The notes beneath the pieces are model-generated. The model was given only the letters and a program-made list of their open reading frames with translations, was not told where the DNA came from and did no database searches. The translations under genes and the position numbers were made by a program. Shown in pieces: positions 47,111 to 58,583 of a DNA stretch of 64,000 bases; within the stretch, counting starts at the first letter, position 1; the number at the start of each line of letters is the position of its first letter. The stretch is from Diphasiastrum complanatum (Eukaryota > Streptophyta > Lycopodiopsida > Lycopodiales > Lycopodiaceae), in the NCBI GenBank assembly GCA_029204225.1, contig MU832065.1, positions 1-64,000 on the forward strand, written 5' to 3'.

Positions 47111-48356
47111 ATTCGTAATCTGGATTCTCAAGTTAGAAATTTCATCTTCAAGGTATTACCCATAAGTCAAAAGAAAAATTGTTACCATGTGGCCCCAAGT
47201 CACAGAGCATGCCTCGACTAGCCTCGCTTACCCAAAAATTCGACATAGGTTGAACATTCACCTTGACCACCCACTCGCACGGAAGAGCAAAGGGGAAAAA
47301 AAGAGAAAAAAGAAGAGAAACCCACCCTAACCCCCTCATGTCTTACCCCTTCTTTTTGACAGACCCAAGGCCCCTCCTCGACCTCCTGCCAAGCCCAATG
47401 GGCAACTGCTCCTTCTCAGGTTTCTGTGACCTAGCACGGCTAGCCCTCACCGGGGTTTCAGAAACCCTAGCGTGCGCCCCTGTTGTCACTGTTACCTAAT
47501 TGATTTAAGATTAAGGAAGAGGTAAGAAACAGAAGATTTTCAAAATCTTGTTCCTGCAAGTAGAACCACAACAAGAGAAAATTCAGGGTTCTTTTTCCTA
47601 ATCACTAAATGCAGGCAGAATCTTATGATTCTAATCCAGGACAAGAGCATATCTCAGAGTCTCAACTCTCATCCATGAATTAGGACTGGCTTTTACAGCT
47701 CACTGTAAACTTCATCTACTTTCTACCATGCATGGTTATAAACCATTTTGACATACAATCCTTATGCAAAGCTTTGTAAATGAAAATACAAGTCTGTGAA
47801 CTGCAAAAAAAATAACTCACAATCATCCCATACTGCAGATATAACTAGTTTGTAGCATACAGCTTGCCTACAGTTTCTTACTAGCTTTTAGCATGCAATC
47901 AATCTAAGCAACTAGATTTACAGTACATCCCTCATCTCTTACTGTTACAGAATATTAGCAAGTCATAAGCGGTGACTAACAGCTGTTCACAATAGCAATT
48001 TGAGTTCCATACTATAAGACCAACCTTGCTTCAACATGCACACCCAAAACAGTGCCAAAAAACCATAATTCACGACTCCAATCACTAGAAATCACAGTTT
48101 CTTACTCAACTTTCACTTCCAGCTATTGCACATGACATGCATACTTTACAGCATCAATCTACCACAGCCAAATACAATTTCCAGTAATGAACCTAAACAG
48201 CTTTCCTCTCAGAATTTCAGCAACCATCTCGAAAACTGGAATTTTAGAGAAAACACTTGTCAAATTTGCTTTGTCTTGAACACGAATGAAGAACTCATAT
48301 TTTGTTGAGAGCAACCAAAAAGTGAACGCCTTTTCGTTTCTCCAAGCTCCAAGCAT
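47111..48356 (-). other. Leader of the minus-strand gypsy remnant
   Basis: Lies between the primer site and the gag remnant. Frames on both strands are short and unsupported. Long leaders of about 1 kb are usual in this class. Confidence 0.45.
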
Positions 48357-48369
48357 AGTTCTGATACCA
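48357..48369 (-). other. Primer-binding site of the minus-strand gypsy remnant
   Basis: On the minus strand TGGTATCAGAACT, one base from the proposed LTR terminus, matching initiator tRNA-Met in the first ten bases. Confidence 0.7.
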
Positions 48370-48370
48370 T

Positions 48371-48797
48371 TGTAAAGCCCAATGATCACCTGGACAAGAG
48401 ACGAGCACACAAGAGCACGGGTTGTGGCAAGAACAAACCCTAAACCCAAGAACTAATATATGGCTAGACATCCCCAAGTTGATCCTTCTGAAGATACTAT
48501 AGTAGGAAGAGCAAATAGAGAATGATCAATCGTCGATACTCACAATATGTCGACATGGGAGGGGTGGGGGCAAAGAACACGCTTGCAAACCCTAGCCTCC
48601 ATACGACATGCGGATTCTCCTTTCAAGATAATCCCTCTTCATGCATAACTACAATACCCAACATAAGCAAGCATCATCCACAACCACCCTCGCATGAGGC
48701 AATGCCTTAACCAAATAGGGACCTTGGACCTATTTCGGGTTAAGGGCTACCTTACGATATAGGCTAGGCCTAAACAAAACGTTTAAAGACATAACAC
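48371..48797 (-). mobile_element. Candidate 5' LTR of the minus-strand gypsy remnant
   Basis: On the plus strand it begins TGTAAAGCCC next to the primer site and could end at CATAACA near 48797. The outer end is a guess from the TG...CA rule, with no partner copy. Confidence 0.4.
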
Positions 48798-50891
48798 CCC
48801 ATAACGCTGCAAGATTTGTGCCTTTTCTGTTTTAATAAGGTTAAAGCCCAATTTTGGAAGTTAGTAGGCCATGCATTTTTTTAAAAAGAGGGAGAGTAGT
48901 AGTAGTAATAGGTGGGCAATCTTGGTGAGGGTGGAGTCCATGTAATTGCTATAAAATACGGAGGGAGATTGTCAGAATAGTGATTGTCGCTAACACCTCT
49001 TGGAAATTGGCAATAGGAATAATTGGAGAATTGGAGGCCTCACAAACACATATCAAAATCACACAATAAGCCTTGGGTAGGCTCCTCATACACTATTTTC
49101 CTGTAAAATGCTCGTAGTCTAATTGAGAATCAATAACATTGAATGTTTGCTTGTGCCCATCTTGTCTGATAGATAAACGGTGTGCTAGATCCAATGTCAT
49201 CTCTCCCAAAGAAGTGAACCAATCTGCTACTAGTATAATATCACATCTCTAAATAGGCATTGGGTATAATAAACAATATAAGTCAGCCTAGATTTGAATC
49301 TCCAATTTAATGTTCAATAGCATGCAACATATGAGCACTCAAAAATCTATGTGCATTAGCAACTCCAGCACGAACATCAACACATAGCGAGTGAGGAGCA
49401 TCATCAAGTAGAGTAGTACATGTAGTATTAAGACAGATTGAAGAAACAAATTGTGCAATTTATTTTGGTTCATATAATATCAATTATGTATGTGATAGGC
49501 AATCTGACAATGTCCAATTGGGCTGAGAGGTACAAGTTGATATTGGTCATACAACATCACTTGCGTGCTGGATAGACCATCTGACAGTGGTCAACTGGGC
49601 TTGGGCTGGGCATGTCATGTGCCAATCTTGGCATTCAAACATCTAATCCATTCTTGAACATCAAATTAGCATGGCAAAACAAGAAATCAAAAAAGCGTAG
49701 GGGAATCACTCTTGGAAACTCCAATATGGTGCCAAAAACTGCTTCTACCCTCAATCGTGAACAAAACTAACTCTGACAAGCTGAAAAACCATACGGAACA
49801 AAATCTTGAAGACGTTGCTACTAAACCAAAGGCCCGAGTGGCAAGAAGTAAATTCCCTGGGGAGACCATTGTGACAGACAATGATTGATAGCGAGATGCT
49901 CATAGTGAATCATCGAAAGAAAAACCAGAAAGCACATTAAAGAAAAACTACAGCTTGATTGTTGTTGAAAATGGATCACATAGTACACTCGAAATATGTG
50001 CTGCAGAGGTAGATTGCTAGAAAACAAAGTGCTAAAAATAATCCAACAGACGAAAATGATGCCAAAAAAGTGTTTTGATACCGAGCTATGAACATGATTC
50101 ACAATTCTAGCATCACATCAGCTCAAGGCAATAGAAGATGAACAAAAAGCAAGCTTCAACTAAGAATACTAAATGAACATCAGTTACAAGTCATAAAATA
50201 GAGAATTTCTGCAAGAACTGCAACAGAGTCACCTACAATGAAGCATGGAACTGAATCCCATGTTTGAAGTCTCCATAGCAGCTACTCTATTTATACTACC
50301 TTAGAAAAACTTAAGGAACCTCAAGCTAAGGCAAATACTAGGGAAAATAAAAATGGCACGCCCACCTACAAGTTATTTCTAGAAGCCCTTACTATTGCAC
50401 TTAGAAATAAAGGATAGGCCTAGAGGGCCCCGTAAGAAATACATGTCCAAAGGTCATATGGACTTTACATAGCTCCCCGAAGTTCTTAATTAAAATAGTA
50501 TGCTTAAAGAAGAGCCAGTTACAATTTGTAACAGTTTTCAGAGACTGCCTTACAGTCCTTATCTAATATTTTTAAAAGCACATGTTCAAAGGACTTAAAA
50601 TGGCTAATCACAACCATTCTTGAAGTAATGAAATCTGAACCTAAATTTGAAAAAATATTACGAAGCCAAACGGTAAACCCAACCACAAAATACCTTATCG
50701 TGTACCAATCCTTTTCTAGAAAGGATTAGGGAGCACCTAATTAAGGGAAAAGTCATGTTACACAAAACCCCAACTAACAAGTACATACCATAAAAAGCTA
50801 AGTTTGATAATCATACAACTTCACATACATTTGAATTTTAATTGGTAAATGCTTGAATATAACTCACCTGTTGAGTTTTGATTGTGAGGTA
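48798..50891. other. Downstream flank of the RING gene, no separate gene recognised
   Basis: Includes a diverged 74-bp tandem duplication near 49495-49610 (ATCTGACA.TG.TCAA.TGGGCT). A TATAAATAG box lies on the minus strand at 50288-50295, inside sequence that looks LTR-like. The right end should hold the 3' UTR of the RING gene. A strong donor CAG|GTGAGT on the minus strand at 50867, just after the stop codon, suggests a 3' UTR intron. Confidence 0.4.
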
Positions 50892-53800
50892 TTATGCATT
50901 TGCCCCGTATACTCTGATTCGCTGTTCGATGAATGTTCTACAGGAGGGACAATCTTTCATACCTTGTGTCTCATGTAAATTATTGCAGTCAAAACAAATA
51001 ACTTGATGGGCACAGGGTAAGAACACAACCGATCTTTCTTCAGACATGCACATAACGCATTCTCTGTCCCGCTGGAGGTCCCTGCCTGATGGGCTCTGAA
51101 CATCTGCTACTTCTTGAAGCAGCCTAGAGTTGATGTTTCTAAGTTCCTGCATAGATTGAGTGTACTTGCTGAGCGATTTTACTCCAGAACTTGGTTCCAA
51201 GCGAAACAAGGTTCGCTTGGATGAATCCTTTGTAAGTGATAGGTGTGCAATCTCATCCTCCAACCGTGCAATATCATCTTGATGTCGGCGATCATCTGCT
51301 TCGACTTTCCTCCTAAGAGAATCTTCTCTTCTCTTTGCAGCAGCTTCAACTTGTTCTTTGGCTCTCCTTTCAGACTCTGCAAGATTGATAGCAGCTTCTT
51401 TTGCCTTCACTTCCTGCCTCCAACTCACCTGAAAACCATAAGATTGGTCCGATGGGAAATTTGCACAGAGAAGGTCAAAGATTTGGTCAACCATACCTGT
51501 ATTACACAGCGCTCATCATGCATTTATGCACTAAGTTGCAACAATAAATTTGGGAACAACCCCCAATAAACACTATTCCTACTTTGAATAGTAAGGAAAG
51601 AGAAATTCAACAACAAACCTCTGCTGCTTGCTGTTGTTCCTTCATTTGTGATAACTCCAGCTGCAACCGTGTAAGTTTTCTCTTCTCTGTTGCAACCTCC
51701 TCCTGCAGTTTTGAACGTTGTCTTTCCCAAGCTTGCTCTTTCTTTAGAGCCTTCCTCTCCCTCTTTGCAACAACTTTGTCAATGGCTGCTGACTCTGCAG
51801 CACTCAATTTTGCAGCCTCCATTTCTGCACGCATTTCAGCATTCTCAATCTCAAGTCTACGCACAGCAGTATTTGTGCACTCTACCTGTCCAATGGTCTT
51901 GCGTAATTCAATTTCCATATCTGAAATTTTCTTCTTTGAGCACTCTTCCAAAGCCTGTTTTTCCTTCTTCAAACGTGAGGCTTCTTCTCGTTCCAATCTA
52001 AGTGCCTTGAGTTCGCTAAAATCATTGATCAATCTTTTAGCAGCATGAGCGACCTTTTCCCTGGCCCACTTGCTTCGCTCCTGAAGCGTTGCTTCTAAAT
52101 TCTTGACTCGATGCAATAGCTCCTCAAGCAACAGGCCCTTGCTATCCGGCACTCCCGTGAATTCTGACTCTTTTGCAGGTTGAGTGGAGCTACAAATTGA
52201 TTCATCAGCTTCTCTAACCGGAATATCTATCTTTGGACAATCCATTATAGAAGCTACTGCCAACGAAAGTTCTTTGCCAGCAGCACTGAGACTAGAACCA
52301 TTTACCCTAGCCACTTCATTGGAAAGTTGTAGTTTATCGGAAGTTCCAGGTGAGGAAAGTTTTGTTGTTTTACATACGCTAGAGCCGGGCTGCAATTTCT
52401 CTGCTCCAACATTGCGATTAACTGGATGTGCACTACTAAGAGCAAGTCGCATGTTCTGACCGTGGTCTACGTCTGACGGAGATCCATTAGAGCAAGAGGC
52501 AAGAGAAGTACACTTCTCCCGCAGTGGCAGCTCCCCAGAATGATTTGGAGAGTTTTGCAGCATCAGGGAAATCGCTGGCTGAACAAACTCAGAGCTTGTG
52601 GATGGTGATGTCCATTCTTCAAAAGCTTTGCCCCTTTCTCTACAGGAAGAAATACCTAAAAGATCTTCGGTTGTAACTTTGGAAGGCGAACAAGGTTGGG
52701 CAGCTAAACGGACAGGAGGGGCTATGCTAAGAGCAGTATCTTCACGAAAGCATTCCGAACATGTAGAGCACAATGATGCGGCCGATCTGAAAGTATTCGA
52801 AGAAACCGAACTAGGTTTCATTACTGCAGTGGCATTCTGATGCTCCTTACCAGCTCTTTCTACACACGTAAGCAGACAGGATTCTGACTGTCCATCGACA
52901 AAACGAACAGGAGATTTTGAGCCATCATCTTCTCGTGTAGGAATGAAATTGTCTGAAAAGGAGGTCGTCTGATCAACTACTGCATTGGGGCTTGATGCCT
53001 GATGAACAGAAGATGAGTTTGTAGTTACGGCTGTCAAAGGTGTACCTTTTGTGTCATTTGGAGGTTGCAGAGAATCAATGGTAGCGGGCAAGCATGCATC
53101 ATTTGAAGGTAGGGACATGACTAAAGGATTAATTGAAGACGAGCTGTCCGTGGGAAATAAAGAAGCACCTTGCATTGCAAATGCTTGTGCCATGTTCATG
53201 TCGCTAGCGATTAAACACCACAGAGCATCCCCTTTTTTAAGGGAGGGTCGTATATCTTTAAGCGCACGCACCATTTCTGCAAGTATAAACTTGTGCAGCT
53301 CCTTAAACTCTAACAATTGTGCTTCGTCGGACTGGAAATTGACGCTTGCCAAATAAACCAATGATTTCTCACCCAGATTGGATAAAACATCCCTAATGCG
53401 ATAGCAGTAACCAACCCTTAGCACGGCCTTTCTGGCTTCCTCCATGCTGTATCCATACGATGCAACCTTCTTAACTGCATCATTGCATATGGACTCCAGA
53501 TACTTAATCAGAAGCTCTTCCAATTGCCGCTCTGTATCATTATCCCAGTTTCCTACTTCCGCCTCCTCTGAATATTTGCACAGTTGATCATGTCCACTGG
53601 GAATTCCAACCCTCAAATCCCGATCGGAGATATACTGAACATAATTGCCAAATATCTGTTCCGGCCTCTGAAGTTGAACCTCATTACCGGACGCTGTCTG
53701 CTCTTGGTGATGTGAATATTGCGCGTTGTAGGAGTCGGTGGAGTTGCAGGGGCTCCGGGAATCCTGAAAAGAATCGAAATTACTCATTGGAATCTTACCG

Positions 53801-53964
53801 TTCTCTGGCTCTTTATCTGTCTTAGAGCTACCTTTGTTAGTAATCCGCAATGAAGGCCTAGTCTCTGATGGAAACTTTCGCTTGTTTCGACTGCACTTTT
53901 CACGACTAGCGTTTGTGCCGTCGACGCAGACGGAAAAAGGTACAGATGCTTGGTTGGATCTCAT
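50892..53964 (-). CDS. RF298: RF298/MIP1-like RING-type E3 ubiquitin ligase
   Basis: Two coding exons, 53964-51619 (782 codons) and 51428-50892, joined in phase across a GT-AG intron; the product is about 960 residues. The ATG at 53964 is the first Met of the open frame. The conserved N-terminal SRNKRKF motif lies about 25 residues on. Residues ~140-255 form the helical domain typical of this family (NWDNDTERQLEELLIKYLES, YGYSMEEARKAVLR, GDALWCLIASDMN). A Ser-rich linker follows, then a long coiled coil (~590-850, Glu/Lys/Arg-rich). A C3HC4 RING ends the protein (~906-945; CVMC, LPCAHQVICFDC, CPSC). By family knowledge it transfers ubiquitin from an E2 to targets, with the coiled coil mediating partner binding; substrates are unknown. 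No stops or frameshifts, so it looks functional. Length is slightly above the usual 700-900 residues. Confidence 0.88.
51429..51618 (-). other. Coding intron of the RING gene
   Basis: A 190-bp intron: donor GAG|GTTTGT, acceptor TTTTCAG|GTGAGT. Splicing joins QQQAAE to VSWRQEVKAKEAA, restoring the continuous coiled coil (WRQEVKAKE is conserved in the family), and keeps the frame. The in-frame stop just inside the intron explains why the upstream frame seems to end in VCC. Confidence 0.85.
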
Positions 53965-54540
53965 GCTTGACAGGCAAAACCTTACATCTAACTCAAACTG
54001 CTGCAAAAACGAAACAAAAGATTGACAATATCATAAAGAACTTAATCATGCATATCATAGTAACAAATCTGCTACATACTAATCATACGGCATCTGGTAC
54101 ATACTAAATCATACAGCATCTGCCGCATATTAAAATCACACAGCTACATTCCACAAGATTAAATTCTACTTCCATCATAGATTTAGCTTTCAAAAGGGGC
54201 AAAACGAAATCGATTAGGTAATATCAGATTTCTAACATTCACGAAACCAAAACAGACCAGACAATATCGATTTGTTGAGCAAACATTTTGATTCCTTGAT
54301 CAATGCAAGAGACAAAAAAACACAGCGCATTTAATGCCATCAATGAATAGATCGCAAAAACATCAGATAACAGCAAGCACCTTCGCCTTCGCATGCCAAC
54401 TGCACGTAGCGACGATGGATCGACGAAACCATGGTGGTGTTGCTCCAGCTCTGTTTATGGCGCTGCAAAGAATTTGTGTTGTTAGGCTGAGAAAATGAGA
54501 AGCAAAGAAGAAGAACTAGTCTTTTACTCGCAAACAACAA
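53965..54540 (-). promoter_or_regulatory. 5' UTR with probable intron and short upstream ORF
   Basis: A T-rich acceptor (TTTTTGCAG at 54001-54009) lies just upstream of the start codon. A donor-like site (GCGAAG|GTGCTT) is at 54380. They define a possible 380-bp 5' UTR intron. The upstream exon carries an ATG at 54432; if spliced, it gives a 19-residue upstream ORF ending before the main start. This could dampen translation. The transcription start is not identifiable, though a CCAAT-like motif (54591-54595) and a TTATTTATTTA stretch lie just upstream on the minus strand. Confidence 0.45.
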
Positions 54541-54712
54541 TTAACCCCAGACAACCACTGCTCCCTCACAGTAAATAAATAAATGAGGTGCATTGGCCCT
54601 TCATTATTTCCACCCTTGGCATCTAGGTTCCATGCATTTGTTATTTGCCCCAAACCTTAGCTCCATGTCCCCTACTCATCACGCACTTATCCTTTCACCC
54701 ACTCACTCACCT
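54541..54712. other. Probable core promoter region of the RING gene
   Basis: Read on the minus strand it contains GCCAATG (CCAAT box) and an AT-rich TTATTTATTTA element 20-30 bp apart. Assignment rests only on position upstream of the gene. Confidence 0.35.
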
Positions 54713-54813
54713 TGTTCTTCCTCTTGAGACCTTGATTACGATCCATAAGAGTTTCTCTTTGTTCTTCCTCTTCAGAGCTTGATTACGCTTTTTGATCCAT
54801 AAGAGTTTCTCTA
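54713..54813. repeat. Tandem duplication, about 50-bp unit
   Basis: TTGTTCTTCCTCTT.AGA.CTTGATTACG...ATCCATAAGAGTTTCTCT occurs twice in succession, the second copy with a short TTTTTG insertion. Confidence 0.75.
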
Positions 54814-54840
54814 TCCCTATCCCTGTGTCGATGTCATCCT

Positions 54841-55033
54841 TGTCAATTTCATCCTTTTGAAATTTGTACAGCATTGATTCGATCCCACAAATACTTCAGT
54901 GCCATCCTTATCAATCTCATCCTTGTGAAATGTATATAGCATTGATTCGATCCCACAAATCCTTCGATCCCATCCCTACTAATGTCATCTTTTTGATATC
55001 TATATAGCATTCGTTCAATCCCACAAATCCTTA
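54841..55033. repeat. Three 68-bp tandem repeats
   Basis: Units at 54841-54908, 54909-54976 and 54977-55033 (partial). Each carries TCAAT.TCATCCTT.TGAAAT, TA.AGCATTGATTCGATCCCACAAAT or close variants. It is a small minisatellite about 0.4 kb upstream of the RING gene 5' end. Confidence 0.85.
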
Positions 55034-55730
55034 ACATCAATTAATTTTGCATTTCCTTTATTCCAAACACCAAGAAGCAATTTGCGGCAGGATCTCTTCT
55101 CTCTTTCCTAGCAGCATCAATTTTGGAAAGTAAAGTTCATGGGTTCAAAGAGAACGTCCTGATAATTTATCAGTCAGCACTTGCAGAGACTTCACACTAG
55201 GGGAGCGCTGCTCAAGGACGTAGGCGAATCCGCAACGAGATAGTTGCACCCAGCTCGCCTCTCGCTGTTCGTCGACGTACCCAGGCACCACAGCTAGTTG
55301 CTGCTCAACCACCTGCTACTACTCGCGCTAAACTTCCTATCCCTTCATCCTCTACCACCACCATCACCTCCGATTCCTCCATTTTGCTTTCTGTCACCAT
55401 TGCTTCTACCATTAAAACCGCAGAAGTGCAACCCCTTTCACCCCCCCACACCATGGTTGTATCTAACTTTCACAGTCACCACTATAGCCAAGCTGGTTAA
55501 GAGTATTACCTATGGCAATTGCATGTAAAGCTTGGATACCTTTCGAGCCCATAGGCTCCAAAACTAACTTGGTGTATAAGTGTCACTGCTATACATTGAC
55601 ACCTAGGCTCGAATCCAAGTTGGGTGACAAATAAGGACATTGGGAGCTCACAAGCTCCAAAACCTTCACCTATAAATGTCAAAATATTGTAAGAGTCATC
55701 ATGCTAGAGCTTAATAATTCATTTGCACAA
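55034..55730. other. Intergenic; weak tRNA-like box motifs
   Basis: 55298-55528 is Pro/Leu-rich in one frame because of CCT/CCA-rich sequence, with no domain. TAGCCAAGCTGG (55488-55499) fits a Pol III A-box. GGCTCGAATCC (55602-55612) is one mismatch from a B-box. The ~110-bp spacing is too long for a normal tRNA, so at most this is a SINE relic. Confidence 0.35.
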
Positions 55731-55734
55731 AAAC

Positions 55735-56180
55735 AGAACTTAGCTCACAGATATTGCATTCTCTTATTTTGGTAGCTAGGCAAAATTGCAATATCTCGGT
55801 ACGATGTTAGGTGTCATGAGAGCCATGTTAGGGCTAACTTATGCATTGGCAAAACAAGGTGATTATAATATCACGAAAAGCTTTGTCTTACATAGGGCTA
55901 TGAAAACTAATAACCAGAGATTGCATTTTTAAAGAATTAAAAAATCTAAGGAAAAAACTCATTTTAATGCTCATACCCACCTAAGAGTGACAACTCATCT
56001 TTTAACAAATAGTCACAATAGCTTACCACTATCAGGACAAAGCTAACATCTTCTATTATGGCTAAGCCATAGGCCAAAGAAATACATTAGCAAAACAAAG
56101 TAGAACTTGCCTCCATAAATATTGCATCCTCTTATTTAGATAATGGGCGAAAATGGAATATTATGTGTCATGAGAGCAAG
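55735..56180 (-). repeat. Dispersed repeat, inverse relative of 9541-9910
   Basis: Contains, inverted, the CACTCTTAGGTG, GCATTAAAATGAG, AATCACCTTGTTTTG and GTAAGCTATTGTGA motifs of 9541-9910. In addition 55740-55850 and 56100-56180 are direct repeats of each other (ATATTGCAT.CTCTTATTT..., TGTCATGAGAGC). The element type is unknown. Confidence 0.6.
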
Positions 56181-56350
56181 TCATCATGATAAATTTCATT
56201 TTGGTATGAGAGGCTTTTTGGCCCTATCTTTAGGGCAAGTGTATTATTGTTGTTGTCAAAAAAGTTGACATGTGTATTTTGACAAGTAGTGTAAATTGCT
56301 TTTTATATAAATTAGATTTCATTGTGTAGGTTTTGCTTAAAACATATAAG

Positions 56351-56352
<2 letters not shown>

Positions 56353-56446
<94 letters not shown>
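56353..56446. repeat. (CT)47 microsatellite
   Basis: An uninterrupted CT run of 94 bp. It generates spurious Ser-Leu and Arg-Glu reading frames. Confidence 0.98.
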
Positions 56447-56447
<1 letters not shown>

Positions 56448-58539
56448 GCATTTTGCATGACCTCGCATGGAACAACATGGGTGTCATTTGTGAATGTTGT
56501 GGTTATGACAATCGTAGCTATGGCAGTCCCCAACTCTTTCAACACACAAGATATAAATATGGAGCAATGTCAATGACCAATTACAAGACATAAATATGGA
56601 GCAATGCCAATGACCAATCACAAGCTTCCTTCTACGATTACCATTAAGAAAATAATTTGCAAAGGATAGGGTGTCCATGCACGGCCCCTTTGAGTGTCAT
56701 GGTTGATGGGAGAAGGAAGGGAAGAGTCAATAAATCGAAGCCCATGAATGAATTATCAAGAGCAGTGGAATTATCCTTCTTCCGGTGTATGACTACACCT
56801 ATCAATAACCAAACAAAGCTATCATGACAATCATCATATTTGATCTTTTAGCAACTAACTTTGGAATCATTAGCACTAAAGTGATTTCGTAGCCAAACAA
56901 TTACAAAGTGAAAGTGATTAATAAAATATTGCAGTATTGAAGTATTTAATAAATCAGACGAAACAATAAGGGATTTATTAGTTACTAAAAACTACAAAGA
57001 AGCATACATTCTGACATAATATTGAATGCAATAAGAAGATGGATTGATTCAATAAGTAGCATGTACAAAGTCAGATGACGATGAGCACATTACAATAGCG
57101 AATGAAACCACGTACTCTAAACTATCTCTGAGTAGCTGATAACTCTGTCTAATGCACTTCCGTTGATAAGTAGTAAGAGTTAATAGCAATCTTCCAAACA
57201 TCACGATGATAGACCTATGAGTCTCTTGAAAAGAAGTACTCTTACTCGTGTTATATTCTTCTCACTATATCTTGTGTCTCATCTAATGATCAGCTATTTA
57301 TACTAAAGCAATTTAAGCTTATCAAATTAGGGCAGCGTAATTAGGTCGTAGGTCACAATTGGCAGTTAGCCATAGTGTGTTGTCATCCATCTAGTTAGGC
57401 CTTCCCAGCAATTTATTTGCAAAGTGGTTAGGGCAAGTCTTTAGCTTCATAACAAGCGAAAATAGTAATTGTCTTCCTTCGACTTCTTCGATAGTTCGTC
57501 GAAGTCGTTCGATATGTCAAAGCCACTTGTTGAGCGATTCCCAAGTATTTCTGCAGATTGTGTAGAGACACGAATAAAATTGTAGAACTAAATGGATGTA
57601 GATTAAAGTTTGATATCTGAATGAATCACTCCTGATAGTAGAATAATCCAACACTCTCCTTTAATCGGAATCCATGAATGTATTGACCTTCAAACTTAGT
57701 TCTGCACAAAATTTTGTTGGATTTATCTCCTCTACTCTCCTAAATCCCATGTTAATCTAGTTCCATTCATTGCTGCATATCTACTTGCATTGTCGCACAA
57801 CTTAACTATTAAAGACGAGTAAGTGAAGATGGCCGACATATCGGAGTTTGATGAACTATCATATAGGCCCAACCTGGATGACATATGGGGGAAGCCCGAC
57901 TTATTGACCTCCTCACGCTTATCCTTTGTACTATGTAACCAACTTGACAATGACAACAGCCACGATCTTCTCCCTAACGGCACAACGGCTCCACGCCATC
58001 TCTTATACACTCATCTGCATAAATGTAAATAGCACATAGATCATTTAACAAGTATGCAATTGATCAATGATCAAGAACACGGATTATTGAATCCGATGAG
58101 ACAGACATAGTAGATGCTTTCATGCATTGATTCTCCTCTTCAGACGGATCGTCAGTAATAAGCTCATAGCTTTTACAGTTTGTAGTTAGCTTTGTGAGCA
58201 CGCGGTTTCGACCACTATTGTCTTGTGCTCACTTGCATTACTGACTTTATTTCGTTACAATCAATTTGAATAAAGGTTGTCTAGTTCTGCATTCAGGTTC
58301 TGTCAGTATTTGCAATGTTTTCTGCTCTCTGTCTGACCATCTGATTGCTTTGTCTGTTTGTTTGCTCTTGCTTCAGCTATCACCGCGCACCTAGCTCTAA
58401 ACTTAACTTCAATATAAGATGTTTATCAACGTCAGAATCCTTCTTCTTTCTTAAATGCTTCAACATTTGAAAATCCAGGTCAAGCTAGTTATGATCATCT
58501 GGAGACAATGCGAAACAACAAGAGAAAGCAACAAGTATG
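56447..58539. other. Intergenic; possible copia LTR edge at 57653
   Basis: A small direct duplication of ACAAGACATAAATATGGAGCAATG-type sequence occurs near 56550-56610. On the minus strand a purine tract (AAAGGAGAG, near 57654-57664) is followed by TGTTGGATTATTC. That could be the 3' end of a minus-strand LTR element with LTR sequence below 57653, but no coding remnant or other LTR end was found. The short frame pair at 57732-58032 has no domain. Confidence 0.35.
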
Positions 58540-58583
58540 TGATAATCAACCTATTTGGTTGCAACCAAATAGGTTGATTATCA
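58540..58583. repeat. Perfect 44-bp palindrome
   Basis: The 22-base left arm (58540-58561, starting TGATAATCAACC) and right arm (58562-58583) are exact reverse complements with no spacer. Such a sequence can extrude as a cruciform or fold as a hairpin. It lies at the left edge of a gypsy gag fragment, so it may mark a rearrangement breakpoint or fold-back insertion. Confidence 0.9.

Noticed and set aside
51584-52840. Plus-strand ORFs opposite the RING gene
   Set aside because: They are antisense shadows of the long coding exon and have no independent support.
54004-54006. Start of the RING protein at 54006
   Set aside because: That codon is TTG and lies inside a probable splice acceptor. 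The first ATG in frame is at 53964.
55488-55612. A tRNA gene from A-box and B-box matches
   Set aside because: The spacing is far too long, no cloverleaf can be drawn, and the B-box is imperfect.
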